From positions 1 through 46,273 of the forward strand of contig DATKCA010000014.1 of assembly GCA_035544675.1 (NCBI GenBank): DNA of 46,273 nucleotides. The letters run 5' to 3'. The notes under the pieces were generated by a model. It was not told where the DNA came from. It saw only the letters and a list, made by a program, of their open reading frames with translations, and made no database searches. The position numbers and the translations under genes were made by a program. Source of the DNA: DATKCA01 sp035544675. GTDB taxonomy: Bacteria > Acidobacteriota > Thermoanaerobaculia > Gp7-AA8. This document shows positions 23,107-32,266 of the stretch, in pieces; the stretch's first letter is position 1, and every line of letters begins with the position of its first letter.

Positions 23107-24678
23107 TTGAACCGAAGTATGACTTGGAAAATCGTGTTGATTTTTGTGGTGCTGGTGGTGTTCACCATCGCCATCATCCCGACGAAGAGCCGGCCCGAGC
23201 CGCTCAAGCGCGGTCTCGATCTGAAGGGCGGGACGCATCTCGTCATGCAGGTCAACATCAACGAGGCCAGCCGCCTCGAAGTCGACCAGGCCATGGAGAT
23301 GATGAAGTCGCAGGCCTCCAAGAACACCCTGCCTGCTCCCACCACGCGGCGCGTGAGCGACACCTCGTTCGTTCTGACCGTTCCTTCCGGAGTGCCGACC
23401 GCCGACTACGAGCGGATCGGCGCGGACTTCCTTCCCACGTTCACCCTCTCGCGCGATGCTGACGGCGCTCTGAACTTCCGGATGGACGGCGCGGCCCTGG
23501 CCCAGCTCCGCTCGGACACGATCGCCCAGGTGGTCGAGACCATCGACAACCGCGTCAACGCGCTGGGAGTGACCGAGCCGATCATCGCCCCGCAGGGTGA
23601 GGATCGCGTCGTCATCCAGCTTCCCGGCGTCGACGACCCGGCGCGCGTCAAGGAGATCATCCGCACGACCGCGCTGCTCCAGTTCCGCATTGTGGAAGGG
23701 AATCCGGCCGGCGACGCGGACGTGGTGCTCAACTCCCTGCCGGCGAACGTCCGCGGAGAGGTGGACATCCTCCCGGGAACGCGGGAGGACGAGCTGGGCC
23801 GGGCCGCCGGCACGCAGTTCTACGCCGTCCGCAAGACGGTGCCGGTCAGCGGACGTGACCTGAAGACGGCTCGCGTGCAGAAGGGCCGCATCGGCGAGCC
23901 GGTCATCGGATTCTCGCTGACGCCGGACGGCGCGCCGAAGTTCGGCGAGGTGACCCGCAACAACATCCGCAAGCAGCTGGCCATCGTTCTCGACAATCGC
24001 GTCGTCTCGGCTCCCGTCATCAACAGCGAGATCACCAACGACGGCGTCATCGAGGGCAGTTTCACGCAGCAGCAGGCCAGCGATCTCGCTCTCATCCTCC
24101 GCAGCGGATCGCTTCCAGCTTCGCTCACCACGCTGGAAGAGCGCACGGTCGGGCCTTCGCTGGGCCGCGACTCGATCCGGCAGGGGATGCTCGCCTCGGT
24201 CCTGGGCTTCGCGCTCGTAGTCGTGGCCGTCACCTTCTACTACAAGGGCGCCGGCGTGAACGCCGTCGTGGCGCTTCTTCTCAACCTGGTGATTCTTCTC
24301 GGCATGATGGCCTGGTTCGAAGCGACGCTGACGCTGCCCGGAATCGCGGGCATCATCCTCACGCTGGGGATGGCCATCGACTCGAACGTGCTCGTGTTCG
24401 AGCGCATCCGCGAGGAGCTGCGCAACGGCAAGACGCCGCGCGCGGCCATCGACTCCGGCTTCACGCTGGCCTTCGGCACGATCATCGACACGCACCTGAC
24501 CACCATCATCGCCGCGTTGTTCCTGTTCCAGTTCGGCACGGGACCCGTGAAGGGTTTCGCCGTCACATTGTTGATCGGTCTGAGCGCATCGGTCTTCACC
24601 GCGTTCTTCGTCTCGAGGGTCATCTTCGACCTGATGTACATGCGGCCGGGACAACAGGTGCGCGCCATCAGCATCTGA
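23107..24678 (+). CDS. secD: Protein translocase subunit SecD
   Basis: A 523-residue inner-membrane component that uses the proton gradient to pull exported proteins through SecYEG. It has membrane helix 1 (ILVFVVLVVFTIAII-like, residues 8-23), the D1 motif RGLDLKGGTHLVMQV, a periplasmic P1 domain (~40-350) with the head region, the D4 region SGSLPASL, and five C-terminal helices ending in LTLGMAIDSNVLVFERIREE. TTG 23107 is chosen over ATG 23119 because GGAGG (23097-23101) lies five bases before the TTG but 17 before the ATG. It is 30 bases downstream of yajC and 16 before secF, forming one operon. Confidence 0.96.
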   Translation: MNRSMTWKIVLIFVVLVVFTIAIIPTKSRPEPLKRGLDLKGGTHLVMQVNINEASRLEVDQAMEMMKSQASKNTLPAPTTRRVSDTSFVLTVPSGVPTADYERIGADFLPTFTLSRDADGALNFRMDGAALAQLRSDTIAQVVETIDNRVNALGVTEPIIAPQGEDRVVIQLPGVDDPARVKEIIRTTALLQFRIVEGNPAGDADVVLNSLPANVRGEVDILPGTREDELGRAAGTQFYAVRKTVPVSGRDLKTARVQKGRIGEPVIGFSLTPDGAPKFGEVTRNNIRKQLAIVLDNRVVSAPVINSEITNDGVIEGSFTQQQASDLALILRSGSLPASLTTLEERTVGPSLGRDSIRQGMLASVLGFALVVVAVTFYYKGAGVNAVVALLLNLVILLGMMAWFEATLTLPGIAGIILTLGMAIDSNVLVFERIREELRNGKTPRAAIDSGFTLAFGTIIDTHLTTIIAALFLFQFGTGPVKGFAVTLLIGLSASVFTAFFVSRVIFDLMYMRPGQQVRAISI

Positions 24679-24694
24679 CCGAGGAGATTTCCAA

Positions 24695-25891
24695 ATGCAG
24701 ATTTTCGTCAATACGAATTACGACTTCCTGAAGTGGCGGCTCCGCCTGACGGTGCTGTTCCTCGCCATCATCGCCGTCGGCGCGGCCTTCCTCTTCTCCC
24801 AGGGCCTGAACCTCGGCATCGACTTCTCGGGCGGCGCGACCGTGATCCTGCGCTTCACCGGTCCGGTGCCGATCGGTGAGCTTCGCTCGTCGCTTCCCGA
24901 CGCCACGATCCAGCAGTACGGTCCCGCCGAGGAGAACTCGATTCTCATCCGCCTGCCCCAGCAGCAACGCGAAGGGGACTACGCCGGCCAGATCGTGACG
25001 ACGCTCCACGAGAGCATGAATCCGGAGTCCGGCTCGAAGCACGACCTCAACTATCTCGGCCGCGATCGTCTGGCCGGTCTCCTTCGCGAGGCCGATCCCG
25101 ACCGCCGCGGAACCAATCCGGCCGCCCAGCAGCATTACAACGACCTGGCCTCGCGCATCATCGAGAAACGCTCCGAGCTGGGCATCTTCACGGACATGCG
25201 TCAGGTGACTTCGACGCCCGGGGTCACCACGGCCACGGCCGCGGTCCTCAACGAGCGCGCGTTCATCGGACGCTTCAACCTCCTCAGCCAGGAGACGGTC
25301 GGCCCGCAGATCGGCAAGGAGCTGCAGAAGAAGGCCATCTGGGCGATCATCCTGGCCACGCTGGCGATGGGCATCTACATCGCCGTCCGCTTCGACCTCC
25401 GGTTCGGCGTTGCCGCGATCATCGGCCTGATCGTGGACGTGGGCGTGACGCTGGCCTTCGTGGCCATGGCCCGGCTGGAGTTCTCGCTGATCACGGTGGC
25501 TTCGTTCCTGATGATCATCGGCTACTCCATCAACGACAAGGTCGTCATCTACGACCGCGTGCGCGAGAACGTGAGGAAGTCGCGCGGCGAAATCTTCACC
25601 GCCATTCTGAATCGCTCTCTCAACCAGACGCTGTCGCGCACGATCCTTACCGGCGGCTGCGTCCTGCTCATCCTTCTCTCGCTCACCTTCTTCGGCGGAG
25701 CGGTGATCCACGACTTCGCCGTGCTGCTGTTCATCGGCACGGTGGTCGGCACGATCACCACCCTCACCGTGGTTCCGGCCGTCGTCATCGCCTGGAACCG
25801 CCGCCGGGCCGGCAGGCCGGTCGCACCGGAAGCGGCGCGCGGCGAGACACCGGCGCGAGTCGAGCCTGCCCGGCGGCGCAGGGCAAGCTGA
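24695..25891 (+). CDS. secF: Protein translocase subunit SecF
   Basis: A 398-residue inner-membrane partner of SecD. Helix 1 (LTVLFLAIIAVGAAFLFS) leads to the D1 motif GLNLGIDFSGGATVILRFTG. The periplasmic part (~55-205) is longer than in E. coli SecF (323 residues in total), with an insertion containing GLLREADPDRRGTNPAAQQH. Conserved segments NLLSQETVGPQIGKELQKKA and IIGYSINDKVVIYDRVREN are intact. The C-terminal tail is basic (RRRAS). AGGAG lies upstream of ATG 24695. A rho-independent terminator follows 24 bases after the stop and closes the tgt-yajC-secDF operon. Confidence 0.95.
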   Translation: MQIFVNTNYDFLKWRLRLTVLFLAIIAVGAAFLFSQGLNLGIDFSGGATVILRFTGPVPIGELRSSLPDATIQQYGPAEENSILIRLPQQQREGDYAGQIVTTLHESMNPESGSKHDLNYLGRDRLAGLLREADPDRRGTNPAAQQHYNDLASRIIEKRSELGIFTDMRQVTSTPGVTTATAAVLNERAFIGRFNLLSQETVGPQIGKELQKKAIWAIILATLAMGIYIAVRFDLRFGVAAIIGLIVDVGVTLAFVAMARLEFSLITVASFLMIIGYSINDKVVIYDRVRENVRKSRGEIFTAILNRSLNQTLSRTILTGGCVLLILLSLTFFGGAVIHDFAVLLFIGTVVGTITTLTVVPAVVIAWNRRRAGRPVAPEAARGETPARVEPARRRRAS

Positions 25892-25915
25892 CGCTCATCA
25901 CTGCTGAAGGTGACC

Positions 25916-25948
25916 AAAGGACAGCCTCCGGGGTGTCCTTTTTTGTTT
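25916..25948 (+). terminator. Rho-independent terminator after secF
   Basis: AAAGGACA (25916-25923), the 10-base loop GCCTCCGGGG and TGTCCTTT (25934-25941) form an 8-bp stem directly followed by a T-rich tail TTTGTTTT. It is the clearest intrinsic terminator in the window. It ends the tgt-secF operon before maeB starts at 25967. Confidence 0.92.
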
Positions 25949-25966
25949 TGATAGACTCGCGCGCCG

Positions 25967-28237
25967 ATGGCTGATCAGGGCACAAAAGACGAGGCTCTCG
26001 AGTACCACTCCGCGGGAAGGCCCGGAAAAATCGAAGTCGTTCCGACGAAGGCGACCGCGACGCAGCGGGATCTCGCACTCGCCTACACGCCCGGCGTCGC
26101 CAAACCGTGTCTCGAGATCGCCGCGAACCCTGCCGACGTCTACAAGTACACGGCCAAGGGCAACCTCGTCGCCGTCATCAGCAACGGCACGGCCGTCCTC
26201 GGGCTCGGCAACATCGGACCGGCCGCCGGCAAGCCCGTGATGGAAGGCAAGGGCGTCCTCTTCAAGCGCTTCGCCGACATCGACGTCTTCGACCTCGAGA
26301 TCGACACGCGCGACACCGAGGAGTTCATCCGCTGCGTGAAGCTGCTCGAGCCGACGTTCGGCGGGATCAACCTCGAAGACATCGCCGCACCGGAGTGCTT
26401 CGAGATCGAGGATCGCCTGAAGAAGGAGATGAAGATCCCGGTGTTCCATGACGACCAGCATGGAACGGCCATCATCTCCGCGGCGGCGCTCAAGAACGCA
26501 CTGGAGGTCGCCGGCAAGGACATCGACAAGATCAGGATCGTCATCTCCGGCGCCGGCGCGGCGGCCATGGCCTGCCTGCGCCTCTACCTCAGGATGGGCC
26601 TGCGCAAGGAGAACGTGATCCTGGCCGACCGCAAAGGCGTGATCTACAGGGGCCGGACCGAGGATATGACGCCGTACAAGGAGGAGTTCGCGGCCGATAC
26701 GCCGAAGCGGACTCTGGCCGATGCCATGAAGGACGCCGACGTATTCGTCGGTCTCTCCGTCGGCGGCATCGTCACCCAGGACATGGTGCGCGCGATGGCA
26801 ACGGATCCCATCGTCTTCGCGATGGCCAACCCCGATCCGGAGATCATGTACGACGACGCCATCGCCGCGCGGCCCGATGTGATCATGGCCACCGGCCGCT
26901 CCGACTTCCCGAACCAGGTCAACAACGTACTCGGCTTTCCGTTCATCTTCCGTGGGGCGCTGGACTGCCGGGCCACCACGATCAACGAGGAGATGAAGCT
27001 GGCGGCGTCGAAGGCCCTGGCGGACCTGGCCAAGGAAGACGTGCCCGACTCGGTGCTGCGCGCGTATGCGAAGGACCGCTTTTCGTTCGGGCGCGAGTAT
27101 CTGATTCCCAAGCCGTTCGACCATCGCGTGCTGCTGAACGTGCCCGTGGCCGTGGCTCGCGCGGCCGCCGAGACCGGCGTGGCCCAGCAGCCCATTCAGG
27201 ATTACGCGGCGTACCGGCGGAAACTGGAGGCGATGCTGGGCCGCTCGCGCGGGCTGATGCACGACCTCTACGAGCGCGCGCGGCAGAATCCGAAGCGCAT
27301 CGTCTTCCCGGAAGGCGACCAGGAGAAGATCATCCGCGCCGCGAAGATCCTCATCGAGGAGCAGATCGCGCATCCCATCCTCCTCGTCCGCCACGAGATC
27401 ATCGCGCCGCTGCTGAAGAAGTACAACGTCGACGAGTCGAAGGTCACGATCATCGACATCGACAGATCCGGGAAGTTCGAGCAGTACGTCCACCGCTTCC
27501 ACGAGATCCGGCTCCGACGCGGCGTCACCCTGTCCGACGCGCGGCAAATCCTGAACAGCCGCAATTACTACGCGATGATGATGATGGACGCCGGGGACGC
27601 CGACGGCGTCATCGCCGGACTCCGCGCGTACTATCCCGCGACCATCCGTCCGGCCCTGCAGATCATCCAGACGCGGCCCGGCGTGAAGTACGTCTCCGGC
27701 GCGTATCTGCTGATGTTCAAGGGCCGGATGGTCGTGCTCGCCGATACCACCGTCAACATCGACCCCGACGCGGAGCAACTCGCCGAGATCGCCGCCCTCA
27801 CCGCCGAGACGGCGCGGCGTTTCGGTCTCGAGCCTCGCATCGCCATGATCTCGTTCTCGAACTTCGGATCGACCCAGCATCCCCACGCCGAGAAGGTGAG
27901 AGACGCGGTGGCGATCCTCCGGCAGCGGCACCCCGACCTGGTCGTCGACGGAGAGATGCAGGCCGATACGGCCGTGTCTCCGGAGATTGCCGCCCAGGAC
28001 TACCCGTGGAGCGCGCTCCAGGGCGATGCGAACGTCCTCGTGTTCGCCAACCTCGACGCGGCCAACGCGGCGTACAAGCTGCTGTGGCGGATCGGCGGAG
28101 CGGAAGTGATCGGCCCCATCCTGCAGGGCCTGTCCAAGCCGGTGCACGTGCTGCAGCGCGGCGTCGACGTGAACGACATCGTGAACATGGCCGCCATCGC
28201 CGTGACCGATGCGCAGAATCTAGGCCTTAGTCCTTAG
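25967..28237 (+). CDS. maeB: NADP-dependent malic enzyme with phosphotransacetylase domain (MaeB)
   Basis: A 756-residue cytosolic enzyme that converts malate to pyruvate and CO2 with reduction of NADP. Residues ~1-430 are the malic enzyme: AYTPGVAKPCLEI, GNLVAVISNGTAVLGLGNIG, FGGINLEDIAAPECFEIE, VFHDDQHGTA and the Rossmann motif VISGAGAAAMACLRLY. Residues ~435-756 are a phosphotransacetylase-like domain (RIVFPEGDQEKIIRAAKILI, SNRNYYAMMM-like, DGEMQADTAV), regulatory in MaeB enzymes rather than catalytic. The last residues GLSP and the TAG stop are encoded by heptad-repeat units, so the natural end near DAQN has been extended by the repeat. It stands alone between a terminator and a convergent response-regulator gene. 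Confidence 0.95.
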   Translation: MADQGTKDEALEYHSAGRPGKIEVVPTKATATQRDLALAYTPGVAKPCLEIAANPADVYKYTAKGNLVAVISNGTAVLGLGNIGPAAGKPVMEGKGVLFKRFADIDVFDLEIDTRDTEEFIRCVKLLEPTFGGINLEDIAAPECFEIEDRLKKEMKIPVFHDDQHGTAIISAAALKNALEVAGKDIDKIRIVISGAGAAAMACLRLYLRMGLRKENVILADRKGVIYRGRTEDMTPYKEEFAADTPKRTLADAMKDADVFVGLSVGGIVTQDMVRAMATDPIVFAMANPDPEIMYDDAIAARPDVIMATGRSDFPNQVNNVLGFPFIFRGALDCRATTINEEMKLAASKALADLAKEDVPDSVLRAYAKDRFSFGREYLIPKPFDHRVLLNVPVAVARAAAETGVAQQPIQDYAAYRRKLEAMLGRSRGLMHDLYERARQNPKRIVFPEGDQEKIIRAAKILIEEQIAHPILLVRHEIIAPLLKKYNVDESKVTIIDIDRSGKFEQYVHRFHEIRLRRGVTLSDARQILNSRNYYAMMMMDAGDADGVIAGLRAYYPATIRPALQIIQTRPGVKYVSGAYLLMFKGRMVVLADTTVNIDPDAEQLAEIAALTAETARRFGLEPRIAMISFSNFGSTQHPHAEKVRDAVAILRQRHPDLVVDGEMQADTAVSPEIAAQDYPWSALQGDANVLVFANLDAANAAYKLLWRIGGAEVIGPILQGLSKPVHVLQRGVDVNDIVNMAAIAVTDAQNLGLSP

Positions 28238-28315
28238 GCCCTAGGCCTTAGGAAGTTCGTTCTCCTAACGCCTAAGGACTAAGGACTAAGGACTAGTCCT
28301 AGGGACTAAGGACTA
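28221..28315. repeat. Heptad inverted repeat array E (TAGGCCT/TAGTCCT type)
   Basis: Left arm: TAGGCCT, TAGTCCT, TAGGCCC, TAGGCCT, TAGGAAG (28221-28255). Right arm: CCTAACG, CCTAAGG, ACTAAGG, ACTAAGG (28264-28291), then ACTAGTC and further ACTAAGG-like units to 28315. The third left unit contains the maeB stop TAG, and the last right unit contains the stop (CTA, 28313-28315) of the convergent response-regulator gene. The array therefore joins two stop codons. It could serve as a bidirectional terminator, but lacks T-tracts. Confidence 0.9.
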
Positions 28316-28702
28316 GTTCGTAACGCAGCTCCGCACGAGCGCGCTCAGCGTGCCGATGTCGAAGGGCTTGGGCAGGAACGCGCAGATCCCTTTGTCGATG
28401 GCGTTGGCGATCTCCGGCTCGCGGTTCGCGCTGACGATGATCACCGGGATCAGCTGTAGTTTGGGATCCCCCTGGCGCTCCCGCAGCACGTCCCAACCCG
28501 AGAGGATTGGCATCATCAGGTCGAGGACCACGACGTCGGGTTCCTTCGTGCGCATGAGCTCCAGCGCCTCGCGGCCGTTCGGCGCTTCGAGGAACTCGTA
28601 GCCCTCGCGTTTGAGCGCGGCCACGATCAGCCGGCGGATGCTCGGATCGTCGTCGACGACCAGGACAGTGCTCGGGCGATCTACGCCTTGCGAAGAATCC
28701 AT
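28313..28702 (-). CDS. Single-domain response regulator (receiver only)
   Basis: A 129-residue CheY-like receiver without an output domain. Acidic pocket DDD (17-19), phosphoacceptor Asp61 in VVVLDLMMP, Ser91 in VIIVSAN and Lys112 in FLPKPFD are all intact. It should relay phosphorylation from an unlinked histidine kinase by protein contact. ATG 28700-28702 is preferred over an upstream in-frame start because the receiver fold begins just after it. No kinase, chemotaxis or motility gene lies nearby. It is divergent from mnmA across 87 bases that probably hold both promoters. Confidence 0.9.
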   Translation of the reverse strand: MDSSQGVDRPSTVLVVDDDPSIRRLIVAALKREGYEFLEAPNGREALELMRTKEPDVVVLDLMMPILSGWDVLRERQGDPKLQLIPVIIVSANREPEIANAIDKGICAFLPKPFDIGTLSALVRSCVTN

Positions 28703-28789
28703 AAGGGACCAGCCGCAAAGCATGCACAACGAGTGCCTTGGCGCCGCCCCGAGGGAATTCCACGGGGCCGGTTCCCGTCATGGCCTGCT

Positions 28790-29869
28790 GTGAAGATCGC
28801 CGTGGCCATGTCGGGCGGCGTCGACTCGTCGACGGCCGCGTACATCCTCAAGTCTGCCGGACATGAGGTGGTCGGGCTGTCGATGCAGATGTACGACAAC
28901 CTGTCCGCCGCCGGCACGACCTACGGCGGATGCTGCACCATCGACGACCTGGCCGACGCCCGCCGCGTGGCCTGGAAGCTCGAGATCCCGCACTTCACGC
29001 TCAACCTCGAGGCCGGCTTCCACGAGAAGGTCATCACCCCCTTCGTCCAGGGCTATCTCAGCGGCGTCACTCCGAGCCCGTGCGTTCTGTGCAACACGCA
29101 CGTGAAGTTCGATCTCTTTCACCAGAAGGCGCGCGCCATCGGCGCCGAGAGGATCGCCACGGGCCACTACGCGCGTGTGACCAGGAGCGGCGGCGCACAC
29201 GAGCTCCGCAAGGCTTTCGACCCGGCCAAGGATCAGTCGTATTTCCTCTTCGAGCTTTCCCAGGACCAGCTGGCGGAGGCGTTGTTTCCTCTCGGTGAGC
29301 TGACCAAGCCGGAGGTGCGGGAGATCGCCGCGGTGGCCGGCCTCAGCGTGGCGCGGAAGAAGGAGTCGTACGAGATCTGCTTCGTGCCCGAGAAGGATGG
29401 CTACGCCGCGGTCGTCGAGCGGGAGACGGGGATGACGCCCGGCCAGGCGGCCGGTGAGATCGTCGACACGGACGGCAACGTCGTCGGACGGCACGACGGC
29501 TACTACCACTTCACGATCGGGCAGCGCCGCGGCCTTCAGATCGGCGGCTCGCCGGAAAGGACGTACGTCGTCGACGTCAACCCGTTCACCCGTCGCGTCA
29601 CGGTTGGGCCGTCATCGGCCCTGGAGCGGCTGGATCTGGTGGCAGAACGCGTGCACTGGATCAGCGGCGCAGTGCCATCTGGACCGGTTGAAGTGCAGGC
29701 TCGCGTTCGTTCGCGGATGGCCGACGTCGCCGCGACGGTGACGCCGGTCGGCGGCGCGCGTGCCCGCGTCTCGTTCGCGCACAAGCTTCGCGGCGTCGCC
29801 CCCGGCCAGGCGGTCGTGTTCTACCAGGACGATCTCTGTCTGGGCGGCGGGTGGATCTCCAGAGACTGA
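28790..29869 (+). CDS. mnmA: tRNA-specific 2-thiouridylase MnmA
   Basis: A 359-residue cytosolic enzyme that puts sulfur on U34 of Lys, Glu and Gln tRNAs. The PP-loop AMSGGVDSSTAAY sits at the start; the two catalytic cysteines are in SPCVLCNTHVKF and YEICFVPEKDGY. GHYARVTR, DQSYFLFEL and HFTIGQRRGL are family signatures. GTG 28790 gives the canonical KIAVAMSGGVDS start and normal length; the open frame continues 34 codons upstream without family similarity. It is followed by a small membrane-protein gene 31 bases downstream. Confidence 0.95.
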   Translation: MKIAVAMSGGVDSSTAAYILKSAGHEVVGLSMQMYDNLSAAGTTYGGCCTIDDLADARRVAWKLEIPHFTLNLEAGFHEKVITPFVQGYLSGVTPSPCVLCNTHVKFDLFHQKARAIGAERIATGHYARVTRSGGAHELRKAFDPAKDQSYFLFELSQDQLAEALFPLGELTKPEVREIAAVAGLSVARKKESYEICFVPEKDGYAAVVERETGMTPGQAAGEIVDTDGNVVGRHDGYYHFTIGQRRGLQIGGSPERTYVVDVNPFTRRVTVGPSSALERLDLVAERVHWISGAVPSGPVEVQARVRSRMADVAATVTPVGGARARVSFAHKLRGVAPGQAVVFYQDDLCLGGGWISRD

Positions 29870-29900
29870 CGAGCTACGATCTACCAACTGGAGGAGCCGA

Positions 29901-30347
29901 ATGGCCAAGCGAACCGCGACGATCCTCGGTGTTGTTTTCCTGGTGGCCGGCGTGGGCGGCTTCATCATGCCGGGGATGCTCGGCTTTCACCTCAGCCCCG
30001 TGCACTCCATCATCCATCTCGTGTCCGGCGCGCTGTCGCTCTTCTTCGGACTGAAGGGCACTCTCGCCGCGACGCGCATTTTCAGCTTCGTCTTCGGGAC
30101 CGTTTATGCGCTCCTCGGCATGGTCGGTTTCGCTGTCGGCGGCGCCGCTGTTCCCAGCGATGGGGTTCCTGGACCTGCGGACCTTCGCCTCTTCAAGGCC
30201 ATTCCCGGCGTTCTGGAGCTCGGAACGATCGATCACCTCTTCCACATCTTCATCGGACTTCTGTACGTCGCCTCGGCGCTGGCCACTCGGGTGGACGTGC
30301 TCAAGCGTCCAGGACCCGATGGGACGCGGCGCGGCTCAGGTCTGTAG
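29901..30347 (+). CDS. Small integral membrane protein, DUF4383-like
   Basis: A 148-residue inner-membrane protein with four predicted helices: TATILGVVFLVAGVGGFIM, SIIHLVSGALSLFFGLKGTL, FSFVFGTVYALLGMVGFAVG and IDHLFHIFIGLLYVASALAT. The HxxxG-type HLVSGALSLFFG motif and the His-rich last helix match DUF4383 proteins, whose function is unknown. ATG 29901 has GGAGGA five bases upstream, stronger than any other candidate. It is same-strand and close to mnmA, but a functional link is not evident. Confidence 0.8.
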   Translation: MAKRTATILGVVFLVAGVGGFIMPGMLGFHLSPVHSIIHLVSGALSLFFGLKGTLAATRIFSFVFGTVYALLGMVGFAVGGAAVPSDGVPGPADLRLFKAIPGVLELGTIDHLFHIFIGLLYVASALATRVDVLKRPGPDGTRRGSGL

Positions 30348-30352
30348 AGAGT

Positions 30353-30373
30353 GCTCGCTACGCTGGGGATGAC
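30353..30373. repeat. Single arm of the TCATTCCGAGCGTAGCGAGG repeat
   Basis: GCTCGCTACGCTGGGGATGA (30353-30372) matches one arm of the palindromic family at 8450-8541 and 21552-21645. No partner arm is present, so this is a remnant. It lies in the 28-base space between two convergent stop codons. Confidence 0.6.
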
Positions 30374-30375
30374 AC

Positions 30376-32208
30376 CTACTCCACCGTGACGCTCTTGGCC
30401 AGATTCCGCGGCTGATCGACGTCGCAGCCGCGGCGCAGGGCGATGTAGTACGCCAGCAGCTGCGTGGGGATGACCGACAGGATGGGCTGCAGCGGCTCGA
30501 CGGCCCAGGGGATCTCGATGACGTCGTCAGCCAGCTTTTTCACGTCGTCGTCGCCCTCGTCGCAGATGATGATCAGCTTGCCGTCGCGCGCCTTCGCTTC
30601 CTGAAGGTTCGACACGACCTTGTCGTAGACCGGCGTGTGCGTGGCGATGGCCACGATGGGCAGGTTCTCGTCGATGAGCGCGATCGGCCCGTGCTTCATC
30701 TCGCCGGCCGGATACCCCTCGGCATGAATGTAGGAGATCTCCTTCAGCTTGAGTGCTCCCTCCAGCGCGATCGGGTAGTGAACGCCGCGCCCCAGGAAGA
30801 GGAAGTCCTGGGCGCTGGAGTACTTGTTGGCGAGCCGCTCGATGTGCTTTTCCTGCTTGAGCAGCGTCTCGATCTTGTGCGGGATCACGCTCATCTCGTG
30901 CATGGCGTAGCGCAGGTCGTCGGCGTTCTCGCCGCGCAGCTGGCGGATGTAGAGCGAGAGCAGGTAGAACGCCGTGAGCTGGGTGGTGAAGGCCTTGGTG
31001 GACGCGACGCCGATCTCCGGCCCGGCATTGGTGTAGATGATGCCGTCCGACATGCGGGTCGCGGCCGCGCCGATCACGTTGCAGATGGTGATGAGCTTCG
31101 CGCCCTTCTTCTTCGCTTCCTGCATCCCGGCAATGGTGTCCGCCGTCTCGCCGGACTGCGTCACGCCGATGACCAGCGTGTTCTCGTCGACGATGGGATT
31201 GCGGTAGCGATACTCGGAGCCGTAGTCGACCTCGATCGGAATGCGCGCTGCCTCTTCCAGGAGGAACTTGCCGACCAGACCGGCGTGCCATGACGTGCCG
31301 CACGCCACGATGTGCACGCGCTTGAACTTCGCGAACTGCTCCGGCGTGAACTGGAGGTCGTTGAAGTGGATCTGGCCCGACTCCTCGAACATCCGGCCGT
31401 TGAACGTGTCCCGGACTGCGCGCGACTGCTCGTGGATCTCCTTGAGCATGTAGTGCCGGTAGCCTTCCTTCTCGGCCATGACGGCGTCCCACATGATCTT
31501 GCGGGGCGGACGGTCGACGGGCTGGTCGTCCTGCGTGAAGACGTCGACCTTCCTGTCGCTGGCGATGATGTACTCGCCGTCCTCGAGGTAGATGATGTTG
31601 CGCGTGTACGCGAGCAGCGGCGCCACGTCCGAGGCCACCATGTTCTCTCCCTCGCCGATGCCGACGACCAGAGGGGGGCCCTGCTTGGCGGCGATGATGG
31701 TCCCCGGCTCGCTGGCGTTGATCATCACCAGCGCGTAGTGACCTTCCAGCTGCTTGAGCGACTTCCTCACCGCCGGGACGAAGGACGTGCCGTCCTTCAT
31801 GGTCTCTTCGATGAGGTGCGCCACGACCTCCGTGTCCGTCTCCGTCTTGAACTGGTGCCCGCTCTTCTGCAGCCGCTGCTTGAGCGGCAGGAAGTTCTCG
31901 ATGATGCCGTTGTGTATGACCACCACCGTCCCGGTGCAGTCCCGGTGAGGGTGCGCGTTGTTCTCATTCGGCTTGCCGTGCGTGGCCCAGCGCGTGTGTC
32001 CCATGCCGAAGTTGCCCGCGAGCGGCGACGCCGACAGCTTGGACTCCAGGTTCACCAGCTTGCCCTCGGCGCGCACGACTTGCACGCCGCTGCCGTTGAC
32101 GACGGCAACGCCGGCGCTGTCGTAGCCGCGATACTCGAGCTTCTTCAGCCCGCCGAGGAGAACCGGCACCACGTCACGGGCGCCGACGTATCCGATGATT
32201 CCGCACAT
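30376..32208 (-). CDS. glmS: Glutamine-fructose-6-phosphate aminotransferase (isomerizing)
   Basis: A 610-residue enzyme that makes glucosamine-6-phosphate, the first step to UDP-GlcNAc for peptidoglycan and LPS. The N-terminal class II glutaminase has Cys2 (MCGIIGYVG), YRGYDSAGVAV and GHTRWATHGKP. Two SIS domains follow (ACGTSWHAGLVGKF, GVTQSGETADTIAGMQEAKK). The C-terminus ends PRNLAKSVTVE, as expected. Length is normal. ATG 32206-32208 has GGAG five bases upstream on the minus strand. The leader is too short and lacks the conserved core for a glmS ribozyme. Confidence 0.97.
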   Translation of the reverse strand: MCGIIGYVGARDVVPVLLGGLKKLEYRGYDSAGVAVVNGSGVQVVRAEGKLVNLESKLSASPLAGNFGMGHTRWATHGKPNENNAHPHRDCTGTVVVIHNGIIENFLPLKQRLQKSGHQFKTETDTEVVAHLIEETMKDGTSFVPAVRKSLKQLEGHYALVMINASEPGTIIAAKQGPPLVVGIGEGENMVASDVAPLLAYTRNIIYLEDGEYIIASDRKVDVFTQDDQPVDRPPRKIMWDAVMAEKEGYRHYMLKEIHEQSRAVRDTFNGRMFEESGQIHFNDLQFTPEQFAKFKRVHIVACGTSWHAGLVGKFLLEEAARIPIEVDYGSEYRYRNPIVDENTLVIGVTQSGETADTIAGMQEAKKKGAKLITICNVIGAAATRMSDGIIYTNAGPEIGVASTKAFTTQLTAFYLLSLYIRQLRGENADDLRYAMHEMSVIPHKIETLLKQEKHIERLANKYSSAQDFLFLGRGVHYPIALEGALKLKEISYIHAEGYPAGEMKHGPIALIDENLPIVAIATHTPVYDKVVSNLQEAKARDGKLIIICDEGDDDVKKLADDVIEIPWAVEPLQPILSVIPTQLLAYYIALRRGCDVDQPRNLAKSVTVE

Positions 32209-32218
32209 GTCGTCTCCA

Positions 32219-32245
32219 ACGATGACCGTTCATCGCTCATCGTTT
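32219..32245. repeat. Short inverted repeat with heptad unit (CGATGA type)
   Basis: AACGATGA (32219-32226) and TCATCGTT (32238-32245) are perfect complements around a loop that contains a third, partial copy TTCATCGC. Spacing of the TCATCG words is seven. It may be a minimal member of the heptad-array family. It lies between the divergent glmS and lipoprotein genes. Confidence 0.5.
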
Positions 32246-32266
32246 GTCCATTAGAATTCGCGCCTC

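Noticed and set aside
32209..32266. glmS ribozyme
   Set aside because: The glmS leader is shorter than the ribozyme and lacks its conserved core.
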